From an uncultured Christensenella sp. (lineage in GTDB: Bacteria > Bacillota > Clostridia > Christensenellales > Pumilibacteraceae), in the NCBI GenBank assembly GCA_910578545.1, contig CAJTPT010000006.1, forward strand, positions 1 through 64,000: a DNA stretch of 64,000 nt. Direction: 5' to 3'. Of this stretch, positions 15,325 to 24,907 are shown piece by piece. Each line of letters starts with the position of its first letter. The stretch's first letter is position 1. A program made the position numbers and the translations under genes. The notes beneath the pieces were generated by a model. The model had not been told where the DNA came from and ran no database searches. It saw nothing but the letters and a program-made list of their open reading frames with translations.

Positions 15325-16661
15325 TGATTGCCTCCTGCATTAAGAAATTTACTCATTGATACTTCGGTTACTTCAGGGAAATCTGAAACCGCCGTAGCCG
15401 TTAGGCTCATAGCCGAAGTCCTATTCAATGGAATAGTCATAGCTTGTATCAAGTGCTTCTCTATCGGCTTATTGGGCTTGTCCGAGCGTAATACCGAAAT
15501 CAAGTTATTTTCTTGCACGTGGAACATTTGGCTGCAAGAAAGCGAAATTGACTTTTGCAATACCGTTTTACGCTTTAAGTACCAATTTGCCAATGCTTGA
15601 CATTGCTCATTGCTATATAAAATATCACTACTCTCCACATAAGTTTTAAGACCTATAAGATTGGCGTTTGTATCGCTTTTCGGGTCGTAGTTTGTTGCTC
15701 TTGCGCCAACCACGCCACCGTCAAGGTTTTCGCCCCAAATAATTATGTCATTGTAAACTTGCGACGGATTAGCAGTTTCGTCCAACCCGAAGAATGTTTT
15801 ACTATTCTCCGAAAAATTCCACATAACGGGTTTATCTGCGTCGTTCAAATCGTCCGCCGAAGCGTCAACCCGAAGCGCGCCGTTACTGTCGTACCCTATC
15901 CATCCCGCAATTAAAGCGTTTAGGTCAAGCAATACTTGTCCATATGTACCGCCCATAGAAGTTGTAACAGTTTTCGGCATAAGGTTCATAGCAACTTGCT
16001 GTCCATTTATGGTTGTATAGCGGTTATTGTAATAGTCCGTAAAAATAGGTTTTATATTATCTAATTGCTTTACTTTATCAGGCGTGTATTTATGGTCGAA
16101 TATTGAAAGTTGCAAAATACTTTGCATTGCTTCAAAGATATTAGTGCGCCGTGTTGTGCTATCGCCTACAAACGCAGGCACTTCGTAAGTGTTTTCAAGA
16201 TTGCCGAAAAGTGTTCCGTCCAAATAAGCCCACTTGTCAACGAGCGAATATTCTGCCGTTCTGCTATTGGGTCTCCACCCTGTTTTGGGCGAGTTAAGAT
16301 AGAAAACGCCTTGCGAAATATAGTATTCGCTTCCGTCTTTCAATGTAACGCCTTTTAAGAGCCTTACACGCCGCCCAAACCACAGCTTGTTAATTGCATA
16401 GTCAAACGCATTATCAAGGTTTTCAAAGCGTACAGCAGCCGTTCTGCGCTGTCCATTATTAAGGGAAATGTTTATAGCTCCATCTTGTAAAAACGCTCTA
16501 CTGTCGGGATAGCCGTATCGCCGTTTGTATGTACCGTCCAACGCATACGCTACCGTATTGTCGGGATTGAGAAACTCAATCTTTGTGAGCGGTTTCATAA
16601 AATCGGGGTTAGCAACTATGCGTAGATATTCTTGATATTTTTGCGATTCTGTCAATGCCAT
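15321..16661 (-). CDS. Tail hub / baseplate-type protein (DUF5048-like)
   Basis: The start at 16661 (MALTESQKYQ) is chosen because it immediately follows the upstream stop; a few codons further upstream lack a site. The protein has about 446 residues. KIEFLNPDNTVAYALDG and GAINISLNNGQRRTAAVRFE near the N-terminus, and WNFSENSKTFFGL with DIIIWGENLDGG later, resemble tail hub proteins of Clostridia siphophages. Known for the group: they cap the tail tube and carry fibres. Assignment by pattern and gene order. Confidence 0.7.
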   Translation of the reverse strand: MALTESQKYQEYLRIVANPDFMKPLTKIEFLNPDNTVAYALDGTYKRRYGYPDSRAFLQDGAINISLNNGQRRTAAVRFENLDNAFDYAINKLWFGRRVRLLKGVTLKDGSEYYISQGVFYLNSPKTGWRPNSRTAEYSLVDKWAYLDGTLFGNLENTYEVPAFVGDSTTRRTNIFEAMQSILQLSIFDHKYTPDKVKQLDNIKPIFTDYYNNRYTTINGQQVAMNLMPKTVTTSMGGTYGQVLLDLNALIAGWIGYDSNGALRVDASADDLNDADKPVMWNFSENSKTFFGLDETANPSQVYNDIIIWGENLDGGVVGARATNYDPKSDTNANLIGLKTYVESSDILYSNEQCQALANWYLKRKTVLQKSISLSCSQMFHVQENNLISVLRSDKPNKPIEKHLIQAMTIPLNRTSAMSLTATAVSDFPEVTEVSMSKFLNAGGNQ

Positions 16662-16662
16662 A

Positions 16663-19600
16663 TCAGTTGTCCTCATCTTCTGTGTCTATGTCAGCCAATT
16701 CATACGCTCCCCAATCCATATCGTCATCAAGACTGTCCTCGCTATTGACTTTTACCATTGCTGTAAGCTCGCCGTCGTCGGGTTGTGTTGCCGTTTCGCT
16801 TAACTCAAATTGCGCAGGAGTAATTCCAAGCGGTGTTTTAGCTGTAAGATTTTCTTTATTTACGCCTGTAAGATAGAATTTTGTGCCGTTATAAGGGAAA
16901 GGATATGTAGCGGAAAGTTCACCCGTTTCAACGTCCACGTCAAGCGAAACATCCAAAACTTGATTGTCGTTATTCCAACCGTAATCGTCTGGCGTTTGAA
17001 TAATTGTAACGTCGCTTGCGTCGCCCACTTCTACCCACGGAAATGAAATCGAAATCGCCTGTTGTTTTTGCTTAATATTCGTTGTCATTGAAATTGCACC
17101 GCTTGTCGCTATCATACGCAGTCTGCCCTTCATATCGCGCAAGAAAAGCTGATACGGCGCGGTTGATAAGTCATACAACTCTTTTTCAAGGTCAACGCTA
17201 TCGAAGTAATCAAGCGTAGACGGCTTTGCGGTGTACTTATACTGCCCTATCTGTTCAATGAGCGCTGGAACGGTGTAAATTGCCCCTATAAGCCCTGATA
17301 GCGTTCCGCTCGCGTAATTCTGCGCGGACGGCATTCTTGTCGGATATTGCGTGAAATTGGCGTTTAGCGTGGGACTATTGTTGTTGCCTACACTGCCCGT
17401 GCTTAAATTCAAAGCAAATAAGTATTGCTTGCGAACGTGGTATTCGTCGTTTGCTTCATCGTAGTCACATACAAGCAATGAGTAATTCTTGAAGTTGGTA
17501 GCGATTATGTTTTCTGCTTCAACTGCGCTCATAAACGCATCGGTTGTATCGTACACATGTAGCGAGTATTTATACGCTTTACGGCTTGATATGCCATAAT
17601 CTTTAAGGGATGTGGTTGTTCGAGACAATGTTGCGATAGGCGTTAAAGTGTTTTTACCAACTTCTTGCCGATATATTCGGAAACCATTTCCGGAGCCACC
17701 ATTCAAGCTCTTAATAAAATTGGCATTCATATAAAGTACATATTCTGCGTTATTCCAACTGGGCTCAAAATTAGGATTTTCGTATAACGATAAAATATTG
17801 TCTCCGTCGCCGTCATAAACAACCACATTTTCAAATGTCACACCGTCGTCTCCGCCATAAGCGGCAATACTTGCTATCGGTTGCTGAATATATGTTATTT
17901 GGGTAGTAGAGCGACTATCAACTTCGTCGTTTACATAAAAATAAGCTGTGGCTGTGGTTGGAGTTATTAATATAACAGATTCTGTTACATTATCAGAATA
18001 AGTAAAGTTTGCTACTGTTTGCGCCCCATAGGTGACGTTCAAAGTATTTTGCGACCCAGAAACGGTAAAATTATCCACCGTGTTTATCTTGAATATTTGC
18101 CCTTGCGTTCCCCATACCGTTTGGTAAGTTGCGATATTATTGGTAAAAGTTCCACCAATAACAAGAAGGTTACTAACAGTCGAAAATTGCGCTGAATACA
18201 AATAGGATCCATAATCAATATTTAATTCTGTTAAATATTTTTTGAAGTAGACATTTTCCCCTATTACGCTACACAATGTCGCTGCATTTTTAAATGTATT
18301 AGCTAAAAGCGACATAGTTCCATCGTGCGAAAAAGAAATAATAGATATTGATGTGAGAGAAGTATCTGTAAAATCTTTAAAATAGGAAAACTTACCGTTT
18401 TGAATATTAAATATTGATACCCCAGTTTTGCTTCTCTCGGCTAATAATAAAATATTACCGTTTGGAGAAATGGACTGTGCATCTATAAAGTCACCTTTTC
18501 CTTTTATATCATACAACCATTTCACCTCCGACCCGTCCACAGAGCAAACCGAAACGTATACAACGTCTCCGCCAAAAACAACTGATTCCCCATTTGGCGT
18601 AAAGGTAATTCGCTCTACGGGTCTGCCCCCCAATAAAGGTTCATTGCTCTCTCCTTTTATATCGGATAGCCACCCGCTTTTCACGGTGTCGGTATCTTCG
18701 ATTATGTTAAAAACACTTGTTGTGAAGCCATTGTTTTCACTCCCGCCAAGGATAAACATTTTACTGTTAATTGGGGAAAACGATACGTCGTAAACATTAT
18801 TGCCTAAAGAAGTATTGTTTTTGGTTACATTTGAAACGAACGTAAATGTTGAATTGTTTACTGAATAGAGTGCGGCTCCGCCCGGGAAACTACCCACTGC
18901 AACTAAATATTCCCCATCGGCAGAAAATGCACAATTTGCTACATTTATAAGATTTGTCCCGCCTCTTTGAAGGTTGGAGATTTTGGATAATGCGCCGCTC
19001 TCGCTCACAGCCCAAATACTTACAGGGTTATTTGAGTTGTTTTCAACAATTAGCAAAAGCGAGCCATCAGGGGAAAATATAAGTTTTTTTATCGTAGGAA
19101 AATCACCGCTTTGAGATAACCGTTTTAAATCTTTTCTAAGCTGTAATTTTATTACGGCTGTCCATTGGGGAACTATTTTATCTTGCATTGGTTGCTCGTT
19201 TACTTCATTCCAGCTCACGAATGATGATGGCGGAAGAGTGATATATCCGTCAAATGTATTTGGATAGATTTCGCCTTCGGCTACAGCGGGAATTGAAGTT
19301 AATTCATCCCATTTTAAAAGTGTGGCGTTCTCTTTTTGCAAACACTGCGCTGTAAAAGCGCCATTATAAGTTTCAGCTTTAAAGCTTATATTAAAGAAAA
19401 TCCACCCGTCTGCATTTGCACCTTGCAATTGAGTTGCTTGCCCACTCTCACTTTCTCCAAAACAACGAATTGCATATCGGTTGCCGTTAAAAAAGCCGTT
19501 AAATTCAAAGTTAAGCGTAGGTGTATAGATGTCGCCCGTATCTACGAGAATACTCCCCACAACGCCGTTATTTGCTGTTGCGATTTGCCATCTTATCCAA

Positions 19601-20457
19601 CGAATAGAATCGTTTTGTTCTTGTATATAATTTGCGTGGAAATAGACGATTGATGTAGTAAGTGTATCTAGTAAATCCATAGGGTTTAGATAATTCTCGT
19701 CAGTTTGCTGTAATGTCAGCGTGGGAGTTGTACGAGTAATAAAGCTATTGCTTGAGGTTTGTTGTATGAAATTTTCTCGTGCCGTATTAGCTTGCAATGA
19801 AATAGTGGCGGCAACAGGAGTTGAGCCGATTGGTTGCGTTGCGGTTATATTCATTGGAATTATGTGTAACACATTCTCATCTGAAACAAACCAACTTTTT
19901 TGATTTGTAAAATCGTAATAAAAAATAGGATTTCCTACCATAAACTTTACATTTTCGTCGTTTGGCGTAAACGAAACATATCCCAAATATTTAGTGGTGC
20001 CGTTCTCTTGTACATAGGGTCTAAAATAATATGTCTTACCACTTTCCAAAGCAGGACGACCATTTGGATGTAAAGCTCTTGCTACTAAAGGATTATCTTT
20101 ATACCACTGCGTAATCTTGTACTTATACTCGTTGCCGTTGGTAAAACCTTTATCTTCCCAAGTTATGCCTGCATTATAAGGAAAAAACTGCGGTCTGCCG
20201 AAACGGTCTGTGCCATAGAAAGGCAAGCCATGTTTTTCTTGTTCTTCCGCATTAGGATACCCGAACTCATCTGTTCCAATTTTACCCGTGCTATACACAA
20301 AGGTTGAAGCGGCATCGTTCAAATAAAAGTCAATCTGAAAAGCCGTCATTGCCGAATTGCCATTGACTTGCCATGAGATTTCCATATTATCGTTGACATC
20401 TACCGTTCCCTGCGTGAAAGACGAAGGTATTATGTTTGTAGGTTGATAAAGTGCCAT
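16663..20457 (-). CDS. Large tail-tip protein with embedded seven-bladed propeller
   Basis: The 1264-residue protein comes directly after the tape measure gene in transcription order. The N-terminal part (about 1-440) is fibronectin/Ig-like beta sandwich sequence, with WQVNGNSAMTAFQIDFYLND near residue 30. Residues about 445-785 contain seven repeats of the type FSPDGSLLLIV, FSADGEYLVAV, FSPINSKMFIL, FTPNGESVVF, ISPNGNILLL, FSHDGTMSLL, FSTVSNLLVI, a WD40-like seven-bladed beta-propeller. Further beta domains follow to an acidic tail (DDDMDWGAYELADIDTEDED). Role as distal tail or tip protein follows from gene order; the propeller may bind a host surface ligand. Confidence 0.8.
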   Translation of the reverse strand: MALYQPTNIIPSSFTQGTVDVNDNMEISWQVNGNSAMTAFQIDFYLNDAASTFVYSTGKIGTDEFGYPNAEEQEKHGLPFYGTDRFGRPQFFPYNAGITWEDKGFTNGNEYKYKITQWYKDNPLVARALHPNGRPALESGKTYYFRPYVQENGTTKYLGYVSFTPNDENVKFMVGNPIFYYDFTNQKSWFVSDENVLHIIPMNITATQPIGSTPVAATISLQANTARENFIQQTSSNSFITRTTPTLTLQQTDENYLNPMDLLDTLTTSIVYFHANYIQEQNDSIRWIRWQIATANNGVVGSILVDTGDIYTPTLNFEFNGFFNGNRYAIRCFGESESGQATQLQGANADGWIFFNISFKAETYNGAFTAQCLQKENATLLKWDELTSIPAVAEGEIYPNTFDGYITLPPSSFVSWNEVNEQPMQDKIVPQWTAVIKLQLRKDLKRLSQSGDFPTIKKLIFSPDGSLLLIVENNSNNPVSIWAVSESGALSKISNLQRGGTNLINVANCAFSADGEYLVAVGSFPGGAALYSVNNSTFTFVSNVTKNNTSLGNNVYDVSFSPINSKMFILGGSENNGFTTSVFNIIEDTDTVKSGWLSDIKGESNEPLLGGRPVERITFTPNGESVVFGGDVVYVSVCSVDGSEVKWLYDIKGKGDFIDAQSISPNGNILLLAERSKTGVSIFNIQNGKFSYFKDFTDTSLTSISIISFSHDGTMSLLANTFKNAATLCSVIGENVYFKKYLTELNIDYGSYLYSAQFSTVSNLLVIGGTFTNNIATYQTVWGTQGQIFKINTVDNFTVSGSQNTLNVTYGAQTVANFTYSDNVTESVILITPTTATAYFYVNDEVDSRSTTQITYIQQPIASIAAYGGDDGVTFENVVVYDGDGDNILSLYENPNFEPSWNNAEYVLYMNANFIKSLNGGSGNGFRIYRQEVGKNTLTPIATLSRTTTSLKDYGISSRKAYKYSLHVYDTTDAFMSAVEAENIIATNFKNYSLLVCDYDEANDEYHVRKQYLFALNLSTGSVGNNNSPTLNANFTQYPTRMPSAQNYASGTLSGLIGAIYTVPALIEQIGQYKYTAKPSTLDYFDSVDLEKELYDLSTAPYQLFLRDMKGRLRMIATSGAISMTTNIKQKQQAISISFPWVEVGDASDVTIIQTPDDYGWNNDNQVLDVSLDVDVETGELSATYPFPYNGTKFYLTGVNKENLTAKTPLGITPAQFELSETATQPDDGELTAMVKVNSEDSLDDDMDWGAYELADIDTEDEDN

Positions 20458-20471
20458 AAGTCAGTTACTCC

Positions 20472-23400
20472 TTATACATTTGGTACTATACTTGCAAGCG
20501 ATAAGATTTCGTCAAGGCTGTTACCGCGCTTGTCCGAGCCGATTGCAACGCCATTCATAATTACTTGTCCGCTGTTGTTTACTCTATTGTCTACTGCGCC
20601 GCCCACACGCTCAATTATAGGTGCTTGTGCGTATTGGCGCGAACGCTCAAACATTATTCCCATATCACGCACATAACGATTAAATTGTGCATTAGATACG
20701 GGCGAAAGTATCTTTCTTGTAAGTTCGGGGTCGTTTACGCTTTCAGGTTGGCTCGTTGCCTTAACCATAACGCCAAGATCGTTAGCAACACCGCCACTAT
20801 CATATGATTTTTCTTTACTGATAATTGGTTGCGATAAATCTACCCCAGTCTTGTCTTTTATCGCATTTTGTACTGCGTTAGAAAAATCTTCTCCAAGCAA
20901 CGGCGCAACTTCTTTCAAAATGGCAAGTATGCTTTCATTGGTTGCCGTTTCCTCTTCAAGCTGTTTAATTATCGTATCATACGCTTGCTTTTCAAGTTCT
21001 TCACGAGCTTTTTCAACACTCTCTTCTTGCTTTTTAACTGCTTCCTCGGCTTCGGCTACTTTCTTTTCATCAACTTGCCATTCCCATTGACCTGTTGCTT
21101 GATTAAAACGGCGGACTGTTGCTTCGTTCCTTGCACTTTCAAGAGCTTGTTGCGCTTTTATGAGTTCATTCTGTTCGTCTATTAAGTCTTTCTTTTTCTC
21201 TGCAAGATTTACGCTTTCATCTTCATAATCACGAAGTTCTTTTAGTTTGGAAATTAAGTCGTCGTAAGCACCCGTTACTTTGGTTATATCGTTTGTCTGT
21301 TCGCCGAGTTCTTTGGATATGTCTTTTTCAATTCCGTAAACAATTTTAATGTATTCGGCTTCATCAATAGTGCCATTAAGCCAATCTTGCGTTGCTTTTG
21401 CTTTTTCAGCAAGTAATTGTGCTTGTTTATACTCTTCGGAATTAAGCTGGTTGTATCTATTCCCTAATTCGGTTGTAATCGATACAACTTGTTCAGCACT
21501 TAAACCAAGCGAATCTTTGTTGGTTGCAATATAAGTTTTGAGTTTTTCAATAGCTTCAATTTGCTGTTCTACTGTACCACTGAATGAGAAACCGGCGTTT
21601 GATTCCCCAATATACGAAGCCTTATCGAATACCGTGCCAAAACCGAGAAGTTCTCCTACGCCGTCCCAAAATCCATTTTTGAAGCCCTCGCTAACATTTT
21701 TACCATAGTTATGGAAAACGCCATAAGTATTATCTTCATTTATGGAAGCAACATCTCCAACTCCTGCGCCCGAAATTGCAGTGTTGATTATATCTCGAAA
21801 ACCGCCCCTGTCCCAGCCTTCGCCAGAAAATAACATATCAGTATTTGTAGTTGAATTGCTCTCTAAACGATTTTTAGCAATTTCAATTTCGGATTTGTTT
21901 TGAGTCAAAAAGTCGTTAGCTTTTTGTTTTAGTTGTTCAGTTGTAAGTTGCTCAATTAAGCCTAATTGCTCTTTAAGGCTTCCATTGGTAAGGTCAAGAC
22001 TGTCTTTATAAGAATTATTGCTATCAATAAGTGTATTTTGAATTTGAAGAAGTTTATCTTGTGCTTTCGCTTTTTCTTCTTCGGATTGCGAACTGTCGTC
22101 AAGAATTTTGCGTAAGTTTTCAACAGAAGTTACTACTTCATTCATTTGTGCAACTTCTTTCTTTTGCGCTTCTATGCTCTCATTTGATTTTGCTATTGCT
22201 TCATTTTGCTGTTCAATAGCCTTGCGCTCTTTTTCTTCGTTTTCTTCGTAGTAATCACGGATTGCCTTGTCTAATGCTGATATGGCAATAATTATCGCCG
22301 TTACAATGGGCAACGCCGCTTTTGCGACTTGTCCAAAGGTAGCTGTTGATTGCCCCAACTTTACAACTTGACCATTCAAAAGGGTTGTTTCACCACGAAA
22401 TGCGCGCCACGTTGCAATAAGGTTAGGTATCGCATCTACTGTTAGGCTTTTAATTGTTTTCCCTACTAATTGTAAGCCAGCAACAATTTGTGCGCCTTTC
22501 ACTTGCATTACAATAGTACCAATCACAACGCCAAGTGCGATCAATACGGTTTTAAGTCCACCCGCGTATTTGATAATATCAAGCACTCCACTACCAATAT
22601 CAAGCAAATCTTTCTTAATTCCAAGAAGCCCCTGCTCGTCATTGGCTATATCTTGCCATTTTGCTTGCAATGAGTTTACTTTTGCGGTATAACTCTCTAA
22701 GTAGTCTTCATTCTGCTTTTGCGAATAGCCTGCGGATTGTTGCATATTCACGAGAGCTTTATCGACTTCATCCATATTCCCTAAAAGGGCTATAAAATAG
22801 TTTTTACGAAAAGTATTAGCAGTTGTATAAACACCCGCCAACTCATCGTACATATCTTCAAGGTCATCCGCCATCGCGTCTTTGAAAGCCGAACCGTCTT
22901 CGGTCTCAAAGTAACTATCAAGCAAATCGGCTTGTTTTTCAGTCAAATGTTGAATTTCGCTGGATACAGCTCGCCATACCTCAAGTATCGTAGCCGCACC
23001 TTTACGATAGCGTCCAACAACGTCTGCGACATTTTCGCTTAATCCAGCAAAAACATTCAACGCGCTGTCTTTACTCGAATACTGGATTAGTGAGTTTAAC
23101 GCAGTACCAATATTTTCACCGCTCCGCCCTGTCGCAGATGATAAAGCCGTAGCGAGTGCAACGCTTTCTTCCAAGGAAAGATTTGCATTCTTTGCCGACG
23201 ATCCCATGCGTTGTAAAGCGGCAAGCAATTTATCTGTAGTTACTGCCGCATTGTCCTGCGTAATATTGAGTTTATCAATAACGCTTTCAAGGTCGCTTGC
23301 TTCGAGTTTGTATTGCTGTAAAACAGCAATTAAGCCGGTAGCCGCACTCGTAGCGTCTAATTCTGCCGTATTAAGACCAAGCAATGCCGCTTCAGTGGCC

Positions 23401-24212
23401 TTTATCGTATCATTCCACGATAAGCCGGTACGTGCAAAATCAAGCGCTATTGACTGAACATTATCGAATGTTTGACCATAGTCTTGTGCTAATTTATATA
23501 GTGCACTTGAAATAGTGTCACCGGAAATATTCTTCCCAACAACACGTTGAAACGCAATGACCGTATCTTCTGTTTTAACGAGTGTATCATCTATAGAACC
23601 AAGTAAATCAAGCAACGTGCGCAAAGGTTTCATTACAAGCGTAGTAGCAATTTGCCACTCAAAAATACCTCGCGCCATTGAGAGTATACTTTGCCTTTCT
23701 TTTTCAATAGCCGGTTGCAGCTTGTCCGTTTCCAAACGAACAAGAGACATTTTTGTTGTAAGGTATTGATAATTGGTAGATAGAACTTGTAGGTCTTGTG
23801 CAAATGTTTCACTGGTCGCATCGAGCGATTGAACTGATTTTAGACTTTTTTCGGCACTTTCTTTTATTCCATCAAAAGTGCCTTCTGGATAACTCTTTTC
23901 AAGACCCTTGATAGTTCTAAGCAAATCGGCATAACGTTTCTCCAAAGTTTTTATTTGGGATGATGTTAACCTAATCGCCTTTTGTTTTTTGTTTTCGTTT
24001 GTAATGTTTTGGCTTTCAATTTTGAGAGTTTCTCTCGCAACTATACCCATTTGCTTATAGTTTGCAGTAAGTGCTTTGATTTGAGCCGTTAAATCTTTAT
24101 TGACCTTAATTGAAGACAGCGTTTTAGAAAGCGTTTGAACTTCTTTATTGAGAAGAGCAACACTCTGCGTTGCCTTGTTATCTGCTGATATTGTTAAAAC
24201 TATTTTTGCCAT
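20472..24212 (-). CDS. Tape measure protein
   Basis: The 1246-residue protein is the longest of the tail genes but one. The N-terminal 200 residues are helical coiled coil (LLNKEVQTLSKTLSSIKVNK), followed by a typical tape-measure core (LDATSAATGLIAVLQQYKLEAS, residues near 300). Hydrophobic segments lie near residues 555-580 and 635-655, and a heptad-rich coiled coil near 1000-1070. Known: tape measure proteins set tail length and are ejected through the tail. A length of about 1246 residues predicts a tail of roughly 190 nm at 1.5 angstrom per residue (inference). Confidence 0.93.
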   Translation of the reverse strand: MAKIVLTISADNKATQSVALLNKEVQTLSKTLSSIKVNKDLTAQIKALTANYKQMGIVARETLKIESQNITNENKKQKAIRLTSSQIKTLEKRYADLLRTIKGLEKSYPEGTFDGIKESAEKSLKSVQSLDATSETFAQDLQVLSTNYQYLTTKMSLVRLETDKLQPAIEKERQSILSMARGIFEWQIATTLVMKPLRTLLDLLGSIDDTLVKTEDTVIAFQRVVGKNISGDTISSALYKLAQDYGQTFDNVQSIALDFARTGLSWNDTIKATEAALLGLNTAELDATSAATGLIAVLQQYKLEASDLESVIDKLNITQDNAAVTTDKLLAALQRMGSSAKNANLSLEESVALATALSSATGRSGENIGTALNSLIQYSSKDSALNVFAGLSENVADVVGRYRKGAATILEVWRAVSSEIQHLTEKQADLLDSYFETEDGSAFKDAMADDLEDMYDELAGVYTTANTFRKNYFIALLGNMDEVDKALVNMQQSAGYSQKQNEDYLESYTAKVNSLQAKWQDIANDEQGLLGIKKDLLDIGSGVLDIIKYAGGLKTVLIALGVVIGTIVMQVKGAQIVAGLQLVGKTIKSLTVDAIPNLIATWRAFRGETTLLNGQVVKLGQSTATFGQVAKAALPIVTAIIIAISALDKAIRDYYEENEEKERKAIEQQNEAIAKSNESIEAQKKEVAQMNEVVTSVENLRKILDDSSQSEEEKAKAQDKLLQIQNTLIDSNNSYKDSLDLTNGSLKEQLGLIEQLTTEQLKQKANDFLTQNKSEIEIAKNRLESNSTTNTDMLFSGEGWDRGGFRDIINTAISGAGVGDVASINEDNTYGVFHNYGKNVSEGFKNGFWDGVGELLGFGTVFDKASYIGESNAGFSFSGTVEQQIEAIEKLKTYIATNKDSLGLSAEQVVSITTELGNRYNQLNSEEYKQAQLLAEKAKATQDWLNGTIDEAEYIKIVYGIEKDISKELGEQTNDITKVTGAYDDLISKLKELRDYEDESVNLAEKKKDLIDEQNELIKAQQALESARNEATVRRFNQATGQWEWQVDEKKVAEAEEAVKKQEESVEKAREELEKQAYDTIIKQLEEETATNESILAILKEVAPLLGEDFSNAVQNAIKDKTGVDLSQPIISKEKSYDSGGVANDLGVMVKATSQPESVNDPELTRKILSPVSNAQFNRYVRDMGIMFERSRQYAQAPIIERVGGAVDNRVNNSGQVIMNGVAIGSDKRGNSLDEILSLASIVPNV

Positions 24213-24244
24213 ATCAAACCACTCTCTGTTGTTTTCGTAGTTAA

Positions 24245-24835
24245 TTAAAAAGGTAAATCGTCATCACTTGACGAGCCATGTATATCGTTAAAAGATAATT
24301 GTTGTTCAAAGATTGTATCGTTGCTGTCGCGTTCAATTCGTCCGTCACGTTTGACTTGTAAGGTTGGCTCGGCTTGGTTCATTGAGCGCACAAACAATTT
24401 CTCTACCCAGCCGTGTGGATCCATTGCTTCGTCAACAAACATGTTCCAAAAAGGTCTCTTCGGAATATCATCTGTTCCGCTCCAAGTATAGTTGCTATTC
24501 TCAATAGCGTTTATGAGTTTATCTCCGTCAACATATTTTGAAGTTGGATAACGGGGGTTGTAACCTTTTGGTTGATAAATAAAAGTCAATGAATTGCTAT
24601 CTTTTTGGGCGTACATAAAATCGGTAGAAATTATGCCGCCGTCAGCGCCACGCCGTATGTACGCTTGAGGTTCATAAACCGCATAAACATCTTGCTGTAT
24701 ATGTCTTTGCAATTGCTTGGTGAGCTCAGATCCGACAACGGTTAATCCCGCTTGCTTAGCTCTATTTACTTGAACCATAAAGTCCTTATATTCTTTGCTG
24801 ATGCTATCTACACCTATTAGTTTGAAATCAAACAT
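24245..24835 (-). CDS. Minor tail protein ending in an SSB-like DDDLPF tail
   Basis: The start at 24835 (MFDFKLIGVDS) has AAAGGTGAG in front; the longer frame lacks a site. The 196-residue protein sits between tail tube and tape measure, the place of tail completion or assembly proteins. The last residues SSSDDDLPF match the acidic-hydrophobic tip of bacterial SSB (DDDIPF in Escherichia coli), the docking peptide for DNA-repair proteins. This ending is unexpected for a tail component. Mimicry or coincidence cannot be told apart here. Confidence 0.7.
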   Translation of the reverse strand: MFDFKLIGVDSISKEYKDFMVQVNRAKQAGLTVVGSELTKQLQRHIQQDVYAVYEPQAYIRRGADGGIISTDFMYAQKDSNSLTFIYQPKGYNPRYPTSKYVDGDKLINAIENSNYTWSGTDDIPKRPFWNMFVDEAMDPHGWVEKLFVRSMNQAEPTLQVKRDGRIERDSNDTIFEQQLSFNDIHGSSSDDDLPF

Positions 24836-24850
24836 AATAAACTCACCTTT

Positions 24851-24900
24851 AATAAAACACCCTAACCCCGACCAACTTATTGTCAATCGGGGCGGTGTTT
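24851..24900 (-). terminator. Hairpin after the tail tube gene (attenuator)
   Basis: In the transcript AACACC and GGTGTT close a stem with an inner CCCCGA/TCGGGG part, followed by TTTTATT. It lies right behind the abundant tail tube gene and could partly terminate, lowering downstream expression. Confidence 0.7.
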
Positions 24901-24907
24901 TGTTTGT

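Noticed and set aside
13269..20457. Diversity-generating retroelement acting on tail genes
   Set aside because: No reverse transcriptase gene or template/variable repeat pair was seen anywhere in the window.
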